Shown here one piece after another: positions 1 to 9,297 of a stretch of DNA of 36,722 nucleotides. Origin of the DNA: Piscicoccus intestinalis NBRC 104926 (GTDB taxonomy: Bacteria; Actinomycetota; Actinomycetes; Actinomycetales; Dermatophilaceae). Made by a program: the position numbers and the translations under genes. How positions within the stretch are numbered: the first letter of the stretch is position 1; every line of letters begins with the position of its first letter. The stretch spans positions 1-36,722 of the forward strand of contig NZ_BCNQ01000039.1 in NCBI RefSeq assembly GCF_001515525.1, read 5' to 3'. The notes beneath the pieces were generated by a model. That model saw only the letters and a program-made list of their open reading frames with translations, searched no databases and was not told the origin of the DNA.

Positions 1-1
1 C

Positions 2-1537
2 GCGGTGGAGTACATGGTGCAGGCGCACGCCGCCGACGCCCTCGTGTGCATCAGCAACTGCGACAAGATCACCCCCGGCATGTTCCTCGCCGCGCTGCGG
101 CTGAACATCCCGACGGTCTTCGTCTCCGGGGGCCCGATGGAGGCGGGCAACGCGGTCATCGGTGAGGACGGCACCGCGACGACCCGCCTCGACCTCATCG
201 ACGCGATGATCAAGTCGGTCGACGAGTCGGTCTCCGACTCCGACATCTCGACGATCGAGCGCTCGGCGTGCCCGACGTGCGGCTCGTGTTCGGGCATGTT
301 CACGGCGAACTCGATGAACTGCCTGCTCGAGGTCGTCGGGTTGGCGCTGCCGGGCAACGGGTCGACGCTGGCGACCGCCTCCGCGCGCAAGGAGCTGTTC
401 GAGGGAGCCGGCCGGCTCGTCGTCGAGTTGGCGAAGCGCTACTACGAGGGCGACGACGAGTCCGTGCTGCCGCGCTCGATCGTCACGCGCGAGGCGCTGG
501 CGAACGCGATGCGGGTGGACATCGCGATGGGCGGCTCGACGAACACGATCCTGCACCTGCTCGCGGCGGCGCAGGAGGGCGAGATCGACTTCGACCAGGG
601 CGACATCGACGCGATGTCGCGGGTGACGCCGTGCCTGGTCAAGGTGGCGCCGAACACGAACAAGTACTACATGGAGGACGTGCATCGCGCCGGCGGGATC
701 ACCGCGATCATGGGCGAGCTCGACCGCGGCGGCATGCTGGAGACCGGTGTGCACGCGGTGCATTCGCCGTCGCTGCGGGAGTGGCTCGACGCCTGGGACA
801 TCCGCGGCGGGGCGGCGAGCGACGAGGCCGTCGAGCTGTTCCACGCGGCACCGGGCGGAGTGCGCACGACCGAGGCGTTCTCCTCGACGAACCGCTGGGC
901 GAGCCTGGACACCGACGCCGAGAACGGCTGCATCCGCTCGGTCGAGCACGCGTACACCGTCGACGGCGGGCTGGCGGTGCTCACCGGCAACCTCGCCCCC
1001 GACGGCTGCATCGTCAAGACCGCGGGCGTGCCCGAGCACCAGTGGGAGTTCTCCGGCCCGGCCAAGGTGGCCGAGTCGCAGGAGGAGGCGGTCGACCTCA
1101 TCCTCGGCGGAAAGATCGACGCCGGCGACGTGGTCGTCGTGCGCTACGAGGGCCCCAAGGGCGGTCCGGGCATGCAGGAGATGCTCTACCCGACGAGCTT
1201 CCTCAAGGGCCGCGGGCTCGGCCCGAAGTGCGCCCTCATCACCGACGGCCGGTTCTCCGGCGGCTCCTCGGGCCTGTCGGTGGGCCACGTCTCCCCCGAG
1301 GCCGCCAGCGGCGGCACGATCGGGCTCGTCGAAAACGGTGACCTCATCGAGTTCTCGATCCCCGACCGTCGCGTGAATCTCGCTGTGCCGCAGGAGGAAC
1401 TGGACCGTCGCCGGGCCGAGCGCGAGCAGCACGGCTGGGTGCCGCGCAACCGGTCTCGCGAGGTCTCGGCGGCGCTGCGGATCTTCGCGATGTTCGCCCA
1501 GTCCGCCGACAAGGGAGCCGCCCGCAAGGTGCCGTGA
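2..1537 (+). CDS. ilvD: Dihydroxy-acid dehydratase, 5' end outside window
   Basis: IlvD dehydrates 2,3-dihydroxy-isovalerate and 2,3-dihydroxy-methylvalerate, the third shared step of valine, isoleucine and leucine synthesis, in the cytoplasm. The reading frame is open to the left edge, so the gene is cut there; by comparison with the roughly 616-residue enterobacterial form about 100 N-terminal residues are missing. The visible part has the Fe-S and metal motif NCDKITPGM (its Lys is carbamylated in this family), the second cysteine motif [11 protein letters not shown], the block MGGSTNT and the C-terminal [19 protein letters not shown]. The sequence follows the long, E. coli-like IlvD closely through to its C-terminal SADKGA, so the 3' end is intact. 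A repeat-rich gap separates it from a convergent membrane protein gene. Identity is nearly certain; only the 5' end is unseen. Confidence 0.97.
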   Translation, partial: AVEYMVQAHAADALVCISNCDKITPGMFLAALRLNIPTVFVSGGPMEAGNAVIGEDGTATTRLDLIDAMIKSVDESVSDSDISTIERSACPTCGSCSGMFTANSMNCLLEVVGLALPGNGSTLATASARKELFEGAGRLVVELAKRYYEGDDESVLPRSIVTREALANAMRVDIAMGGSTNTILHLLAAAQEGEIDFDQGDIDAMSRVTPCLVKVAPNTNKYYMEDVHRAGGITAIMGELDRGGMLETGVHAVHSPSLREWLDAWDIRGGAASDEAVELFHAAPGGVRTTEAFSSTNRWASLDTDAENGCIRSVEHAYTVDGGLAVLTGNLAPDGCIVKTAGVPEHQWEFSGPAKVAESQEEAVDLILGGKIDAGDVVVVRYEGPKGGPGMQEMLYPTSFLKGRGLGPKCALITDGRFSGGSSGLSVGHVSPEAASGGTIGLVENGDLIEFSIPDRRVNLAVPQEELDRRRAEREQHGWVPRNRSREVSAALRIFAMFAQSADKGAARKVP

Positions 1538-1556
1538 GTCGGGTGCCCCGCCGAGG

Positions 1557-1663
1557 CTCGACGGGACACCCGCTCCTCGGCGGGACACCGACTCCTCGAC
1601 GGGACACCGGCAGCTCGACGGGACACGCGCGATCGCAGGTGTCCGGTGCAGTTTCGGGTGTCC
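1557..1663. repeat. Four 19-bp tandem repeats plus two inverted half-copies
   Basis: The core CTCGRCGGGACAC starts at 1557, 1576, 1595 and 1614, exactly 19 bp apart. The inverted short form GTGTCC follows at 1639 and 1658, again 19 bp apart. The array fills the gap between convergent ilvD and the YihY gene. The inverted copies can pair with the direct ones, so it may act as a bidirectional terminator or a protein-binding array; neither role is shown by the sequence alone. Confidence 0.8.
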
Positions 1664-1703
1664 AGCCTCCGAGGAGGTGTTCTGCCCGGCGTTCTGGCTC
1701 GCG

Positions 1704-2978
1704 TCAGCGACGGCGCGGCGCGGCCTCGACGCCCTGTTCGGCCCAGTACTCCTTCTCGGCGCTCTCGATGCGGGGGCGCTGGCCGAGGCGGGCGCGGGCC
1801 TTGACGGCGGCGAGCTCGTGCTTGCGGGCGCTCTTGTAGGCGCGCCGGCGCGCGAACCAGCCGAGGTACTCGGGCTTGTCGATGGGCTTGCCGTCGGGGC
1901 GCACGTCGTAGTCGGGCACGGGGTCGGTCTTGCCGTACCGCAGGTTCTCGTCGATGCCGACCTGACCGGTGACGTCCTGGTACTCCCAGTCGAGAGTGTG
2001 CTCGGCGGATTCGGTGACGAAGTTCGGCGTCTCCTTGAAGTGCACCTCCTCGTCGGACTGCGGCGTCACCGGCGCCGGCGGATTGGCGGTGAACGCGGCG
2101 ACGAGGAGCAGCACCCGCGAGAGCAGGTTGACGAACAGCAGCAGGGTGGCCAGCGAGGCGGAGGCGGCGAGCAGCGGGTCGTCGCTGACCGAGGAGACGA
2201 TCCCGGTCCCGAGCGCGAGCACGATCTGCACGGCGACGCCGCCCAGCCCGCAGCCGATGAGCATGTCGCGACGCAGCGGCCGCACCGCGGCGGTGACGCG
2301 GAAGAGGAAGGCGAACGTACCCGCGGCGACGAGGGCGGCGACGAGCAGGCCGAGCACGCGCACGAGGAACGAGATGACGGGGTTGTCGCCGAGGCCGATC
2401 CAGCCGGCGATCGTGCCGCCCATCGTGCCGGCGGCGGTGCCGAGCAGGGCGGAGCCGACGATCCCGAGCGCCATCGCGATGAATCCGCCGAGGTCACGCA
2501 GCTTCTGCACGGCGAAGTTCTCGACGGGCGCGACGATGCCGAACATGTCCTGCACGGTCTGGCGGATGTTCGTCATCATGCCGATCGAGGTCCACAGCAG
2601 CACGAGGGCGGCGACGATCGACGCCGGGTTGATCGCCGAGTCCAGCACGAGGGAGTCGGGGTTGATCATGCCGCCGCCGGAGCCATCTTCGAGGATGCCG
2701 GGAAGCACCTGGTTGACGGCCTGGATGACCGACGACCGCAGCTGGGCGTTGCCGCCGAGCGTCGCCATGAACACCGTCCACGCGATCGTCAGCGCCGCGA
2801 CGATCGAGAACAGCGCCGAGTAGGCGATCCCGCCGGCGAGCAGCGCGCCGCGCGCCTTGCCGTAGCGCTGGAACGCGCGCATGACGCGCGAGGCCATCAC
2901 TTTCGCGATGAGGCCCTTGAGACCGGATTCCTGCTCGTCCTGGGCCGGTTCGGCCGCGCGCTCGTCGGTGGCGGGCAT
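1704..2978 (-). CDS. YihY/BrkB family inner-membrane protein
   Basis: This is a 424-residue polytopic membrane protein of the YihY (formerly BrkB, virulence factor or putative RNase BN) family. The function of the family is not established; the old tRNase claim belongs to a different gene. After a charged, cytoplasmic N-terminus (about 40 residues) comes the family's opening AGGIAYSALFSIVAAL, then about six hydrophobic segments up to roughly residue 305, with the conserved WTSIGMMTNIRQTVQDMFG stretch in the middle. The last 120 residues are hydrophilic and charged, longer than in many homologues, and probably cytoplasmic. The ATG start is preceded by a purine-rich stretch. The gene lies 97 bp downstream of the DNA ligase on the same strand and could be co-transcribed or have its own promoter there. 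Confidence 0.88.
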   Translation of the reverse strand: MPATDERAAEPAQDEQESGLKGLIAKVMASRVMRAFQRYGKARGALLAGGIAYSALFSIVAALTIAWTVFMATLGGNAQLRSSVIQAVNQVLPGILEDGSGGGMINPDSLVLDSAINPASIVAALVLLWTSIGMMTNIRQTVQDMFGIVAPVENFAVQKLRDLGGFIAMALGIVGSALLGTAAGTMGGTIAGWIGLGDNPVISFLVRVLGLLVAALVAAGTFAFLFRVTAAVRPLRRDMLIGCGLGGVAVQIVLALGTGIVSSVSDDPLLAASASLATLLLFVNLLSRVLLLVAAFTANPPAPVTPQSDEEVHFKETPNFVTESAEHTLDWEYQDVTGQVGIDENLRYGKTDPVPDYDVRPDGKPIDKPEYLGWFARRRAYKSARKHELAAVKARARLGQRPRIESAEKEYWAEQGVEAAPRRR

Positions 2979-3075
2979 GGCGTCACTCCCTGTCTGTCGT
3001 CGCGGGTCACCTCAGAATCTGCCGTGAATCGCCGCCGAGCGCGACCCCAGCCGCCGGTGGCGTCGGCCACGTGCC

Positions 3076-4719
3076 TCACGTCTGCGCGAGCCCGCGCACC
3101 GTCTCCATCGTGTCGGCCTGGTCGGCGAACTTGTCGTCGCGGTATCGCAGCACGCGTGCGAACCGCAGCGCCAGGCCCCCCGGGTAGCGGCTGGAGCGCT
3201 GGAGTCCATCGAACGCGATCTCGACGACCTGCTCGGGGCGCACGTGCACGACGTGGCCCTCGCGGCCCGCCTCCAGGTCGAGGAAGCGCTGGGTCTGCCA
3301 GGCGAGCATCTCGTCGGTCATGCCCTTGAACGTCTTGCCGAGCATCGTGAATCCCGTGGCGGAGCCCGGGTCCCGGGCTCCGAGGTGGATGTTCGACAGC
3401 AGGCCGCGGCGGCGCCCACTGCCCCACTCGACGGCGAGCACGACGAGGTCGAGGGTGTGCCGCGGCTTGACCTTGATCCAGCCCGCGCCGCGGCGACCCG
3501 CGGCGTAGGGAGCGTGCAGACTCTTGACGACGACGCCCTCGTGGCCGGCGGCGACCTGGTCGGCGAAAAACGCCTGGGCCGCCCGCGGGTCGTCGGTGAC
3601 GAGCCGCGGAACGAGGGCGTTCTCGGGCAGCAGGGCCGCGAGCGCGGCGAAGCGTTCGGAGGCGGGCCGGTCGAGCAGGTCGTCGCCGTCGAGGTGCAGC
3701 AGGTCAAAGGCGTACGTCGTCACCGGCGTCGTCGCGGCGAGGGTGGCGGGGTCGGTGCGGGAGGCGATCCGGGCGCCGGTGACCTGGAAGGGGTGCGGGC
3801 GCCCGGCGGCGGGTCCGTCGGTGCGCAGGGCGATGGCCTCGGCGTCGAGCACGAGCGCGTCGGCGGGCAGGGCGGCGACGAGCTCGACGACCTCGGGCAG
3901 ACGGCTCGTGATGTCGTCGAGAGACCGGGTGAACAGGGCCACGTCGCGGCCACGCTTGTGCACCTGCAGGCGGATGCCGTCGAGCTTGCGTTCGAGCGCG
4001 ACGGGCGTTGCGCCGACGGCGGTTTCGCCCCGCTGGTCGGTCTGGCCGCCCGGGCCGGGCTGACCTTCCTGGCCGGCTTGGCCCAGTTGCGCGAGCGCGG
4101 CGTCGATGTCGGGAGCGGAGGCGGCGAGCATGGGACGCAGCGGCCGGCCGACCGCCAGGCCGATGGCGTCGAGGCCGGCCGCGCCTTCGGTGAGCGCGAT
4201 GCCGGCGACCTCGGTCGGCGACCCGGCGAGCATGACGGCCCGGCGCACCGTGGCCTCGGGCAGCTCGGCGGCCGCGGCGATCGCGGCGAGCAGCACCCCG
4301 TCGAGGGCGCCCTGACGCACCTGGCCGGTGAGCAGGTCTGCGAGGTAACGCTGCTCGTCGACCGTGAGCCGGCCGAAGAGATCGGCGACGGCCTGCGCGC
4401 GGCGGCCGGCCGACCCGCTTCCCGAGAGGGCGGCGAGCTGTTCGAGGGCGGCGTCGACCTCGCCGAGGGTGGCGCTCGACTCGGCGGCCGGCGCGGGCAA
4501 CGCGGTGAGCGAACGCCAGCCGACGCCGGTGCGCCGCTGCGGCAGCGACCCGGCGAGGTAGGCGGCGGCGAGCCGCGCCTCGTGGGCGCCGGATTCGGCG
4601 GCCTCGGCCAACGCCTGCGCCACGGCCTGCGTCTTGGCCAGCCGCGATCGCGTCGCCGCGACCCGCGCCGACGCCTGCACCACCCGCGCGAACCTCACCC
4701 GGCCAGTGTGCGCCCCCAT
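3076..4719 (-). CDS. ligB: ATP-dependent DNA ligase (LigB-like)
   Basis: This enzyme seals nicks in duplex DNA through a ligase-AMP intermediate. An N-terminal DNA-binding domain (about residues 10-200, with [12 protein letters not shown] and [17 protein letters not shown]) precedes the adenylation domain. The motif I lysine is K245 in ERKLDGIR; further nucleotidyltransferase motifs are [23 protein letters not shown] and WIKVKP, followed by the OB-fold region. The order and the 547-residue length match the actinobacterial LigB group, an accessory ligase beside the essential NAD-dependent LigA. There is no polymerase or nuclease domain, so it is not the NHEJ LigD. The ATG at 4719 has an AGGGG upstream; a GTG at 4698, giving VRFARVVQ, is a plausible alternative that fits family N-termini better. 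A run of Gly/Gln residues near 225 marks the interdomain linker. Confidence 0.92.
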   Translation of the reverse strand: MGAHTGRVRFARVVQASARVAATRSRLAKTQAVAQALAEAAESGAHEARLAAAYLAGSLPQRRTGVGWRSLTALPAPAAESSATLGEVDAALEQLAALSGSGSAGRRAQAVADLFGRLTVDEQRYLADLLTGQVRQGALDGVLLAAIAAAAELPEATVRRAVMLAGSPTEVAGIALTEGAAGLDAIGLAVGRPLRPMLAASAPDIDAALAQLGQAGQEGQPGPGGQTDQRGETAVGATPVALERKLDGIRLQVHKRGRDVALFTRSLDDITSRLPEVVELVAALPADALVLDAEAIALRTDGPAAGRPHPFQVTGARIASRTDPATLAATTPVTTYAFDLLHLDGDDLLDRPASERFAALAALLPENALVPRLVTDDPRAAQAFFADQVAAGHEGVVVKSLHAPYAAGRRGAGWIKVKPRHTLDLVVLAVEWGSGRRRGLLSNIHLGARDPGSATGFTMLGKTFKGMTDEMLAWQTQRFLDLEAGREGHVVHVRPEQVVEIAFDGLQRSSRYPGGLALRFARVLRYRDDKFADQADTMETVRGLAQT

Positions 4720-5060
4720 CGCCCCTGAGAACTGCGGCGGCGAGAGCTGCGTGGGGCCATCGAGGCCACAGCATCAACAGCCACGACCCTTTGTTAACGA
4801 TCCCGAACGCCGCTTGCCTGCCAACACCATTCATCCGCGCCGTTTCTCCCGGCCCGAGCCTGCGAAACATGCCGGTCACACGGCACGCGACGACCGGTAA
4901 CAACCCCTGCCTAGGTTCTCGAATCGTGAGCGGCGACACCGCCGGTCACGACCACATCGAGCGCCGGCGCGCTCCGGGAAGCCCGCCACGGCCAGACGAC
5001 GACCACGACGAGCGCCTCGCCTCCCAGCGCCCCCGGCCGAGTGAGAGGACCTTCGTCTCC
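4720..5060. promoter_or_regulatory. Divergent lig/urt control region with GlnR-like half-sites
   Basis: This 341-bp gap separates the divergent ligase and urtA genes. It contains GAAAC at 4864-4868, six bases, GTCAC at 4875-4879, and a further GTAAC at 4897-4901. The three starts are 11 and 22 bp apart. This is the helical spacing and half-site pair (gTnAC / GaAAC, n6) recognised by GlnR, the global nitrogen regulator of many actinobacteria. A possible -10 box, TAGGTT, is at 4912-4917. The leader between about 4925 and 5060 shows no gene. Assignment to GlnR is an inference from pattern. Confidence 0.5.
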
Positions 5061-6332
5061 ATGGCTTCACGAAAGACCGGCCGCGCCACCGCGGCCCTGG
5101 CCATGATCGTGCCCGTCGCCCTGCTCGCCGCGTGCGGCGGCAGCAAGGTCGATGCGGGCTCCTCCGGCGGCGGCACCGCCGCAGCCTCGGCCAACTCCTG
5201 CGTCGACACCAGCGGCCCGAACATCAAGATCGGTCTGCTCAACTCCCGCTCGGGCACGATGGCGATCTCGGAGAACACCGTCTACGACTCGCTGTCGATG
5301 GCGGCCGAAGAGATCAACGCCGCCGGCGGCGTCATGGGCAAGCAGCTGCAGGTCGTCTCCGAAGACGGCGCGAGCGAGCCGACCGTGTTCGCCGAGAAGG
5401 CCCAGAAGCTCATCTCCAGCGACTGCGTCGCCGCCGTGTTCGGAGGCTGGACGTCGGCCTCCCGCAAGGCGATGCTGCCGGTCTTCGAATCGAACAACGC
5501 GCTGCTGTTCTACCCCCTGCAGTACGAGGGCCTCGAGGCGAGCAAGAACATCTACTACACGGGCGCGACGACCAACCAGCAGATCATCCCGGCCCTGGAC
5601 TACCTCAAGGAGCAGGGCAAGAAGTCGCTCTTCCTCGTCGGCTCCGACTACGTCTTCCCGCGCACGGCGAACAAGATCATCACGGCGTACGCGCAGGCCA
5701 ACGGCATGCAGATCGTCGGCGAGGAATACACCCCGCTGGGTTCGACCGACTTCGCGACGATCGTCAACAAGGTCAAGGGCGCAAACGCCGACGCCGTCTT
5801 CAACACCCTCAACGGCGACTCCAACGTGGCGTTCTTCAAGGAGTACACGAACGCCGGACTCGCCGCGAAGACCCTGCCGGTGCTCTCGGTGAGCATCGCC
5901 GAAGAAGAGGTCAAGGGCATCGGCGCGAGCAACATCGCGGGCCAGCTCACCGCGTGGAACTACTACGAGACGGTCGACAACCCGCAGAACAAGAAGTTCG
6001 TGGCCGACTTCAAGGCCAAGTACGGCGCCGACCGGGTGACCTCCGACCCGATGGAAGCCGCCTACACCTCGATGTACCTGTGGAAGGCGATGGTCGAGAA
6101 GGCCAAGTCGTTCGGCGTCAACGAGATCAACGCCGCCGCCAACGGAGTCAGCTTCGACGCCCCCGAGGGCAAGGTCACCGTCGACGGCGAGAACCACCAC
6201 ATCTCCAAGACGGCGCTCATCGGCCAGATCCAGCCCAACGAACTCATCAACACGATCTGGTCGTCGGGCCAGCCGATCGAGCCCGACCCCTTCCTCAAGA
6301 ACTACCCCTGGGCCGCGGACATCAGCGGCTGA
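5061..6332 (+). CDS. urtA: Urea ABC transporter substrate-binding lipoprotein
   Basis: UrtA is the extracellular binding protein that captures urea and delivers it to UrtBC. The 423-residue product starts with a lipoprotein signal: basic MASRKTGR, a hydrophobic stretch and the lipobox LLAAC with Cys25 as the lipidation site. A Ser/Gly/Ala linker leads to the periplasmic-binding fold, with [18 protein letters not shown], the diagnostic [17 protein letters not shown] and [14 protein letters not shown], and [16 protein letters not shown]. These are hallmarks of UrtA rather than of branched-chain amino acid binding proteins. An in-frame opening extends to 4791, but the ATG at 5061 is chosen because it directly begins the signal peptide and has GAGAGG upstream. 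It is the first gene of urtABCDE; the 30-bp gap to urtB and the upstream GlnR-like site suggest nitrogen-limited expression. Confidence 0.95.
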   Translation: MASRKTGRATAALAMIVPVALLAACGGSKVDAGSSGGGTAAASANSCVDTSGPNIKIGLLNSRSGTMAISENTVYDSLSMAAEEINAAGGVMGKQLQVVSEDGASEPTVFAEKAQKLISSDCVAAVFGGWTSASRKAMLPVFESNNALLFYPLQYEGLEASKNIYYTGATTNQQIIPALDYLKEQGKKSLFLVGSDYVFPRTANKIITAYAQANGMQIVGEEYTPLGSTDFATIVNKVKGANADAVFNTLNGDSNVAFFKEYTNAGLAAKTLPVLSVSIAEEEVKGIGASNIAGQLTAWNYYETVDNPQNKKFVADFKAKYGADRVTSDPMEAAYTSMYLWKAMVEKAKSFGVNEINAAANGVSFDAPEGKVTVDGENHHISKTALIGQIQPNELINTIWSSGQPIEPDPFLKNYPWAADISG

Positions 6333-6362
6333 GCGCCGCGGAACACGGCTGAGGACACAGAT

Positions 6363-7247
6363 ATGGACGTACTCGCAGGCCAGCTGTTCGCCGGTCTCTC
6401 GCAGGGCTCGATCCTGCTGCTCATCGCCCTCGGGCTGGCGCTGACGTTCGGCCAGATGGGCGTCATCAACATGGCCCACGGCGAATTCATCATGGCCGGC
6501 GCCTACACCGCCTACGTCATGAGCGGCATCGTCGGCAGCGCCGGACTCTCGCTGCTCATCGCGATCCCGCTCGGGTTCGTCGTCGGCGGCCTGCTCGGCC
6601 TGCTGCTCGAGCAGACGATCATCTCCCGCATGTACGAGCGGCCGCTCGACACGCTGCTCGTCACCTTCGGCGTCTCGCTGATCCTGCAGCAGCTGGCGCG
6701 CGACCTGTTCGGGGCGCCGAACGTCGATGTGCCGGCGCCGGGTTGGCTGCAGGGCAGCGTCTCGCTGTTCGGCCTCGACGTCGCCGCCTCCCGGGTGTTC
6801 ATCCTCGCGCTGAGCCTGGCGTGCGTCGCGGTGCTCACGCTCGCGATGCGCTACACGTCGCTGGGCCGACGCATCCGGGCGGTCGTGCAGAACCGCGACC
6901 TCGCGGAGTCGGTGGGCATCAGCACCCGCGCGAGCGACCGGCTCACGTTCTTCATCGGCTCCGGCCTGGCGGGCGTCGCGGGCGTGGCCCTCACGCTCCT
7001 CGGCTCGACGGGTCCGACGCTGGGCACCGGCTACATCATCGACGCCTTCCTCGTGGTGGTCGTCGGTGGCATCGGGCAGCTGCGCGGCGCGGTCATCGCG
7101 GCATTCGTGCTCGGCATGCTGCAGTCGGTCGCGCAGTGGGGCACGAGCGCGTCGATGGCCAAGGTCATCGTGTTCGTCGCGATCGTCGTCTTCCTCCAAG
7201 CCCGCCCGCAGGGCATCGTCAACGTGCGCACGAGGAGCCTGGCATGA
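6363..7247 (+). CDS. urtB: Urea ABC transporter permease UrtB
   Basis: UrtB is one of the two LivH/LivM-type permeases that form the membrane channel of the urea importer. The 294-residue protein is hydrophobic throughout with about eight membrane segments. The family signature GQMGVINMAHGEFIMAGAYT is near residues 31-50, and the EAA-like cytoplasmic loop GRRIRAVVQNRDLAESVGI is near 168-186. The conserved VVVVGGIGQLRGAVIAAFV near the C-terminus faces the ATPases. The length is typical. The ATG has a GAGGAC ribosome site, and its TGA overlaps the next start as ATGA, indicating translational coupling with urtC. Context with UrtA and two ATPases makes urea far more likely than amino acids as substrate. 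Confidence 0.95.
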   Translation: MDVLAGQLFAGLSQGSILLLIALGLALTFGQMGVINMAHGEFIMAGAYTAYVMSGIVGSAGLSLLIAIPLGFVVGGLLGLLLEQTIISRMYERPLDTLLVTFGVSLILQQLARDLFGAPNVDVPAPGWLQGSVSLFGLDVAASRVFILALSLACVAVLTLAMRYTSLGRRIRAVVQNRDLAESVGISTRASDRLTFFIGSGLAGVAGVALTLLGSTGPTLGTGYIIDAFLVVVVGGIGQLRGAVIAAFVLGMLQSVAQWGTSASMAKVIVFVAIVVFLQARPQGIVNVRTRSLA

Positions 7248-8431
7248 GCACCCTTCGCCGAATCCCCGTCGCGTGGATCGTCATCGCGGTCGCCGCGGTG
7301 CTCCTGTTCGCTCTGGCCCCGGCCCTGCTCACGCCGTTCCGGCTCTCGCTGCTCGGCAAGTACCTGTGCTACGCGATCGTCGCCGTCGGCATCGGGCTGG
7401 CGTGGGGCCGGGGCGGCATGCTCGTGCTCGGCCAGGGCGTGTTCTTCGGCCTCGGCGCGTACCTCATGGCGATGCACCTCAAGCTCGCCGACGCCGGCCC
7501 GGGCCGCGCGCCCGACTTCATGTACCTCTACGGCTCCGGCGAGGTGCCCGCGTGGTGGGAGCCGCTGCGTTCCGGGCCGGTGACCATCCTCGCGATCCTC
7601 GTGCTGCCCGCGGCGCTGGCGGCCGTGCTCGGCCTGGCGATCTTCAGCCGCCGGGTGCGCGGGGCGTACTTCGCGATCCTGAGCCAGGCGCTCGCCGCCG
7701 CGTTCGCCATCCTGCTCATCGGCCAGCAGGCCACGACGGGAGGCACCAACGGCCTCAACGGCTTCCGCGGGTTCTTCGGCTACAACCTCAACGACCCGGT
7801 CAACCAGCGGATGATCTACTTCTTCGCGGCCACCGCCCTGCTGCTCCTGCTGCTGGCCACCTGGCAGCTGTACCGGAGCCGGTTCGGCGAGCTGCTCGTC
7901 GCGGTGCGCGACTCCGAGGAGCGGGTGCGCTTTCTCGGCTACAACCCCGCGACGGTCAAGCTCGTCGCGTACGCGATGGCCGCGTTCATGGCGGGCATCG
8001 GCGGGGCGCTGTTCGTGCCGATCGTCGGGATCATCTCCCCGGCCGACGTCGGGATCATCCCCTCGATCGCGTTCCTCACCGGCGTCGCGATCGGCGGGCG
8101 CTCCACGCTGTTCGGCCCGGCGATCGGCGCGATCGCGGTCGCGATGGCGCAGACCAGCCTGTCCGAGCAGTTCCCCGGCTTCTGGACCTACTTCCAGGGC
8201 CTGCTGTTCGTCGTCGTCGTGGCGTTCCTGCCGAACGGGCTGGCCACGATCGGCGAGGTGGTGCGGCGCCGCCGCGGGCAGGAGGTCTCGGCCGCCGCGG
8301 TGGCCGGCGACACCGCCTCCCTGAGGGTGGAGGCCGACGACCTCATCACGCCCGACGACCTCACTGCGCCCGACGCGCCCGACGCGCCCGGCTCCGACGA
8401 CTCCCCGACCCTGCAGGAGGCCGCCCGATGA
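7244..8431 (+). CDS. urtC: Urea ABC transporter permease UrtC
   Basis: UrtC is the LivM-like partner permease of UrtB. The ATG at 7244 overlaps the urtB stop (ATGA), giving 395 residues. The N-terminal third holds the family block LGKYLCYAIVAVGIGLAWGR and GGMLVLGQGVFFGLGAYLMA; the middle has TGGTNGLNGF and the loop LVAVRDSEERVRFLGYN that contacts the ATPase; the end has PADVGIIPSIAFLTGVAIGG. About ten hydrophobic segments are visible. The last 50 residues are a hydrophilic tail rich in Asp and Pro with the short repeat DAPDAP, longer than the permease core needs. It overlaps urtD by ATGA, continuing the tightly coupled operon. Confidence 0.94.
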   Translation: MSTLRRIPVAWIVIAVAAVLLFALAPALLTPFRLSLLGKYLCYAIVAVGIGLAWGRGGMLVLGQGVFFGLGAYLMAMHLKLADAGPGRAPDFMYLYGSGEVPAWWEPLRSGPVTILAILVLPAALAAVLGLAIFSRRVRGAYFAILSQALAAAFAILLIGQQATTGGTNGLNGFRGFFGYNLNDPVNQRMIYFFAATALLLLLLATWQLYRSRFGELLVAVRDSEERVRFLGYNPATVKLVAYAMAAFMAGIGGALFVPIVGIISPADVGIIPSIAFLTGVAIGGRSTLFGPAIGAIAVAMAQTSLSEQFPGFWTYFQGLLFVVVVAFLPNGLATIGEVVRRRRGQEVSAAAVAGDTASLRVEADDLITPDDLTAPDAPDAPGSDDSPTLQEAAR

Positions 8432-9297
8432 ACCAGCCCAGCCTGCCGCCGGACTATCTGGAGATCCGCGGCCTGACCGTCACGTTCGACGGGTTCGTCG
8501 CCGTCGACCACGTCGACCTCACGGTGTTCGCCAAAGATCTGCGGTTTCTCATCGGCCCCAACGGAGCCGGCAAGACGACGATCATCGACGCGCTCACCGG
8601 CCTCGTGCCGGCCACCGGCTACGCGCGCTACGCCGACAAGGACCTGCTCGGCAAGAAGCCGCACCAGATCGCGCGGCTCGGCGTGGGCCGCACGTTCCAG
8701 ACGGCGAGCGTGTTCACCGAACTCACCGTGCTGCAGAACCTCGACATCGCCGCCGGAGCCGGTCGCTCGCCGCTGTCGCTGCTGCGGGCCCGGCGCGGGG
8801 TGCCGGAGTCGGTGGCCTCGGCGCTGGAGACCATCGGCCTCACGAGGGAGGCGGGCCGGCTGGCCGGCGCCCTGTCGCACGGCCAGAAGCAGTGGCTGGA
8901 GATCGGGATGCTGCTGGTGCAGAACGCGAAGGTCATGCTGCTCGACGAGCCGGTCGCGGGCATGAGTGCCGACGAACGCGACCAGACCGGGGCGCTGCTG
9001 CGGCGCGTCGGCGCCGACCGCACGGTGATCATCGTCGAGCACGACATGGACTTCATGCGCCAGTGGGCCGACTCGGTGACCGTGCTGCACGCCGGCGCGG
9101 TGCTCTCGGAGGGCAGCGTCGCGCAGGTGCAGGCCGACCCGAAGGTGCAGGAGGTCTACCTCGGCACCGGCACGACGACCAACCCGACGATCGACGCGGT
9201 GATCGACCCGGCGATCGACCCGGCGGCGGAGCTGTCCGACATGCCGCCGGCCGAGCCGGCAGCGAGCGAAGTACTCGCCCCGGAGGTGTCTCGCTGA
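8428..9297 (+). CDS. urtD: Urea ABC transporter ATPase UrtD
   Basis: UrtD is one of two cytoplasmic ATPases that power urea import. The 289-residue protein has Walker A GPNGAGKTT at residues 43-51, a Q-loop in GRTFQTASVF (GxTFQT is the LivG/UrtD style), the ABC signature LSHGQ at about 149-153, Walker B VMLLDEP and the switch histidine in IIVEHDMDF. The ATG overlaps the urtC stop. The C-terminal 40 residues are an added low-complexity tail with the repeat IDAVIDPAIDPA, not needed for the ATPase fold. The stop overlaps the urtE start as TGATG. Confidence 0.95.
   Translation: MNQPSLPPDYLEIRGLTVTFDGFVAVDHVDLTVFAKDLRFLIGPNGAGKTTIIDALTGLVPATGYARYADKDLLGKKPHQIARLGVGRTFQTASVFTELTVLQNLDIAAGAGRSPLSLLRARRGVPESVASALETIGLTREAGRLAGALSHGQKQWLEIGMLLVQNAKVMLLDEPVAGMSADERDQTGALLRRVGADRTVIIVEHDMDFMRQWADSVTVLHAGAVLSEGSVAQVQADPKVQEVYLGTGTTTNPTIDAVIDPAIDPAAELSDMPPAEPAASEVLAPEVSR

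Noticed and set aside
1677-3329. 550-codon plus-strand frame across the YihY gene
   Set aside because: It is antisense to a good membrane protein gene and has only shadow composition.
3244-4728. 494-codon plus-strand frame opposite the ligase
   Set aside because: The ligase strand shows all nucleotidyltransferase motifs; this frame has none.
4791-5060. Upstream extension of urtA by 90 codons
   Set aside because: It would bury the lipoprotein signal inside the protein and run through the promoter region.
5067-7199. 710-codon open frame on the minus strand across urtA and urtB
   Set aside because: It is antisense to two clear genes; its composition (Arg, Asp, Glu, Val, His rich) is the usual mirror of GC-biased codons.
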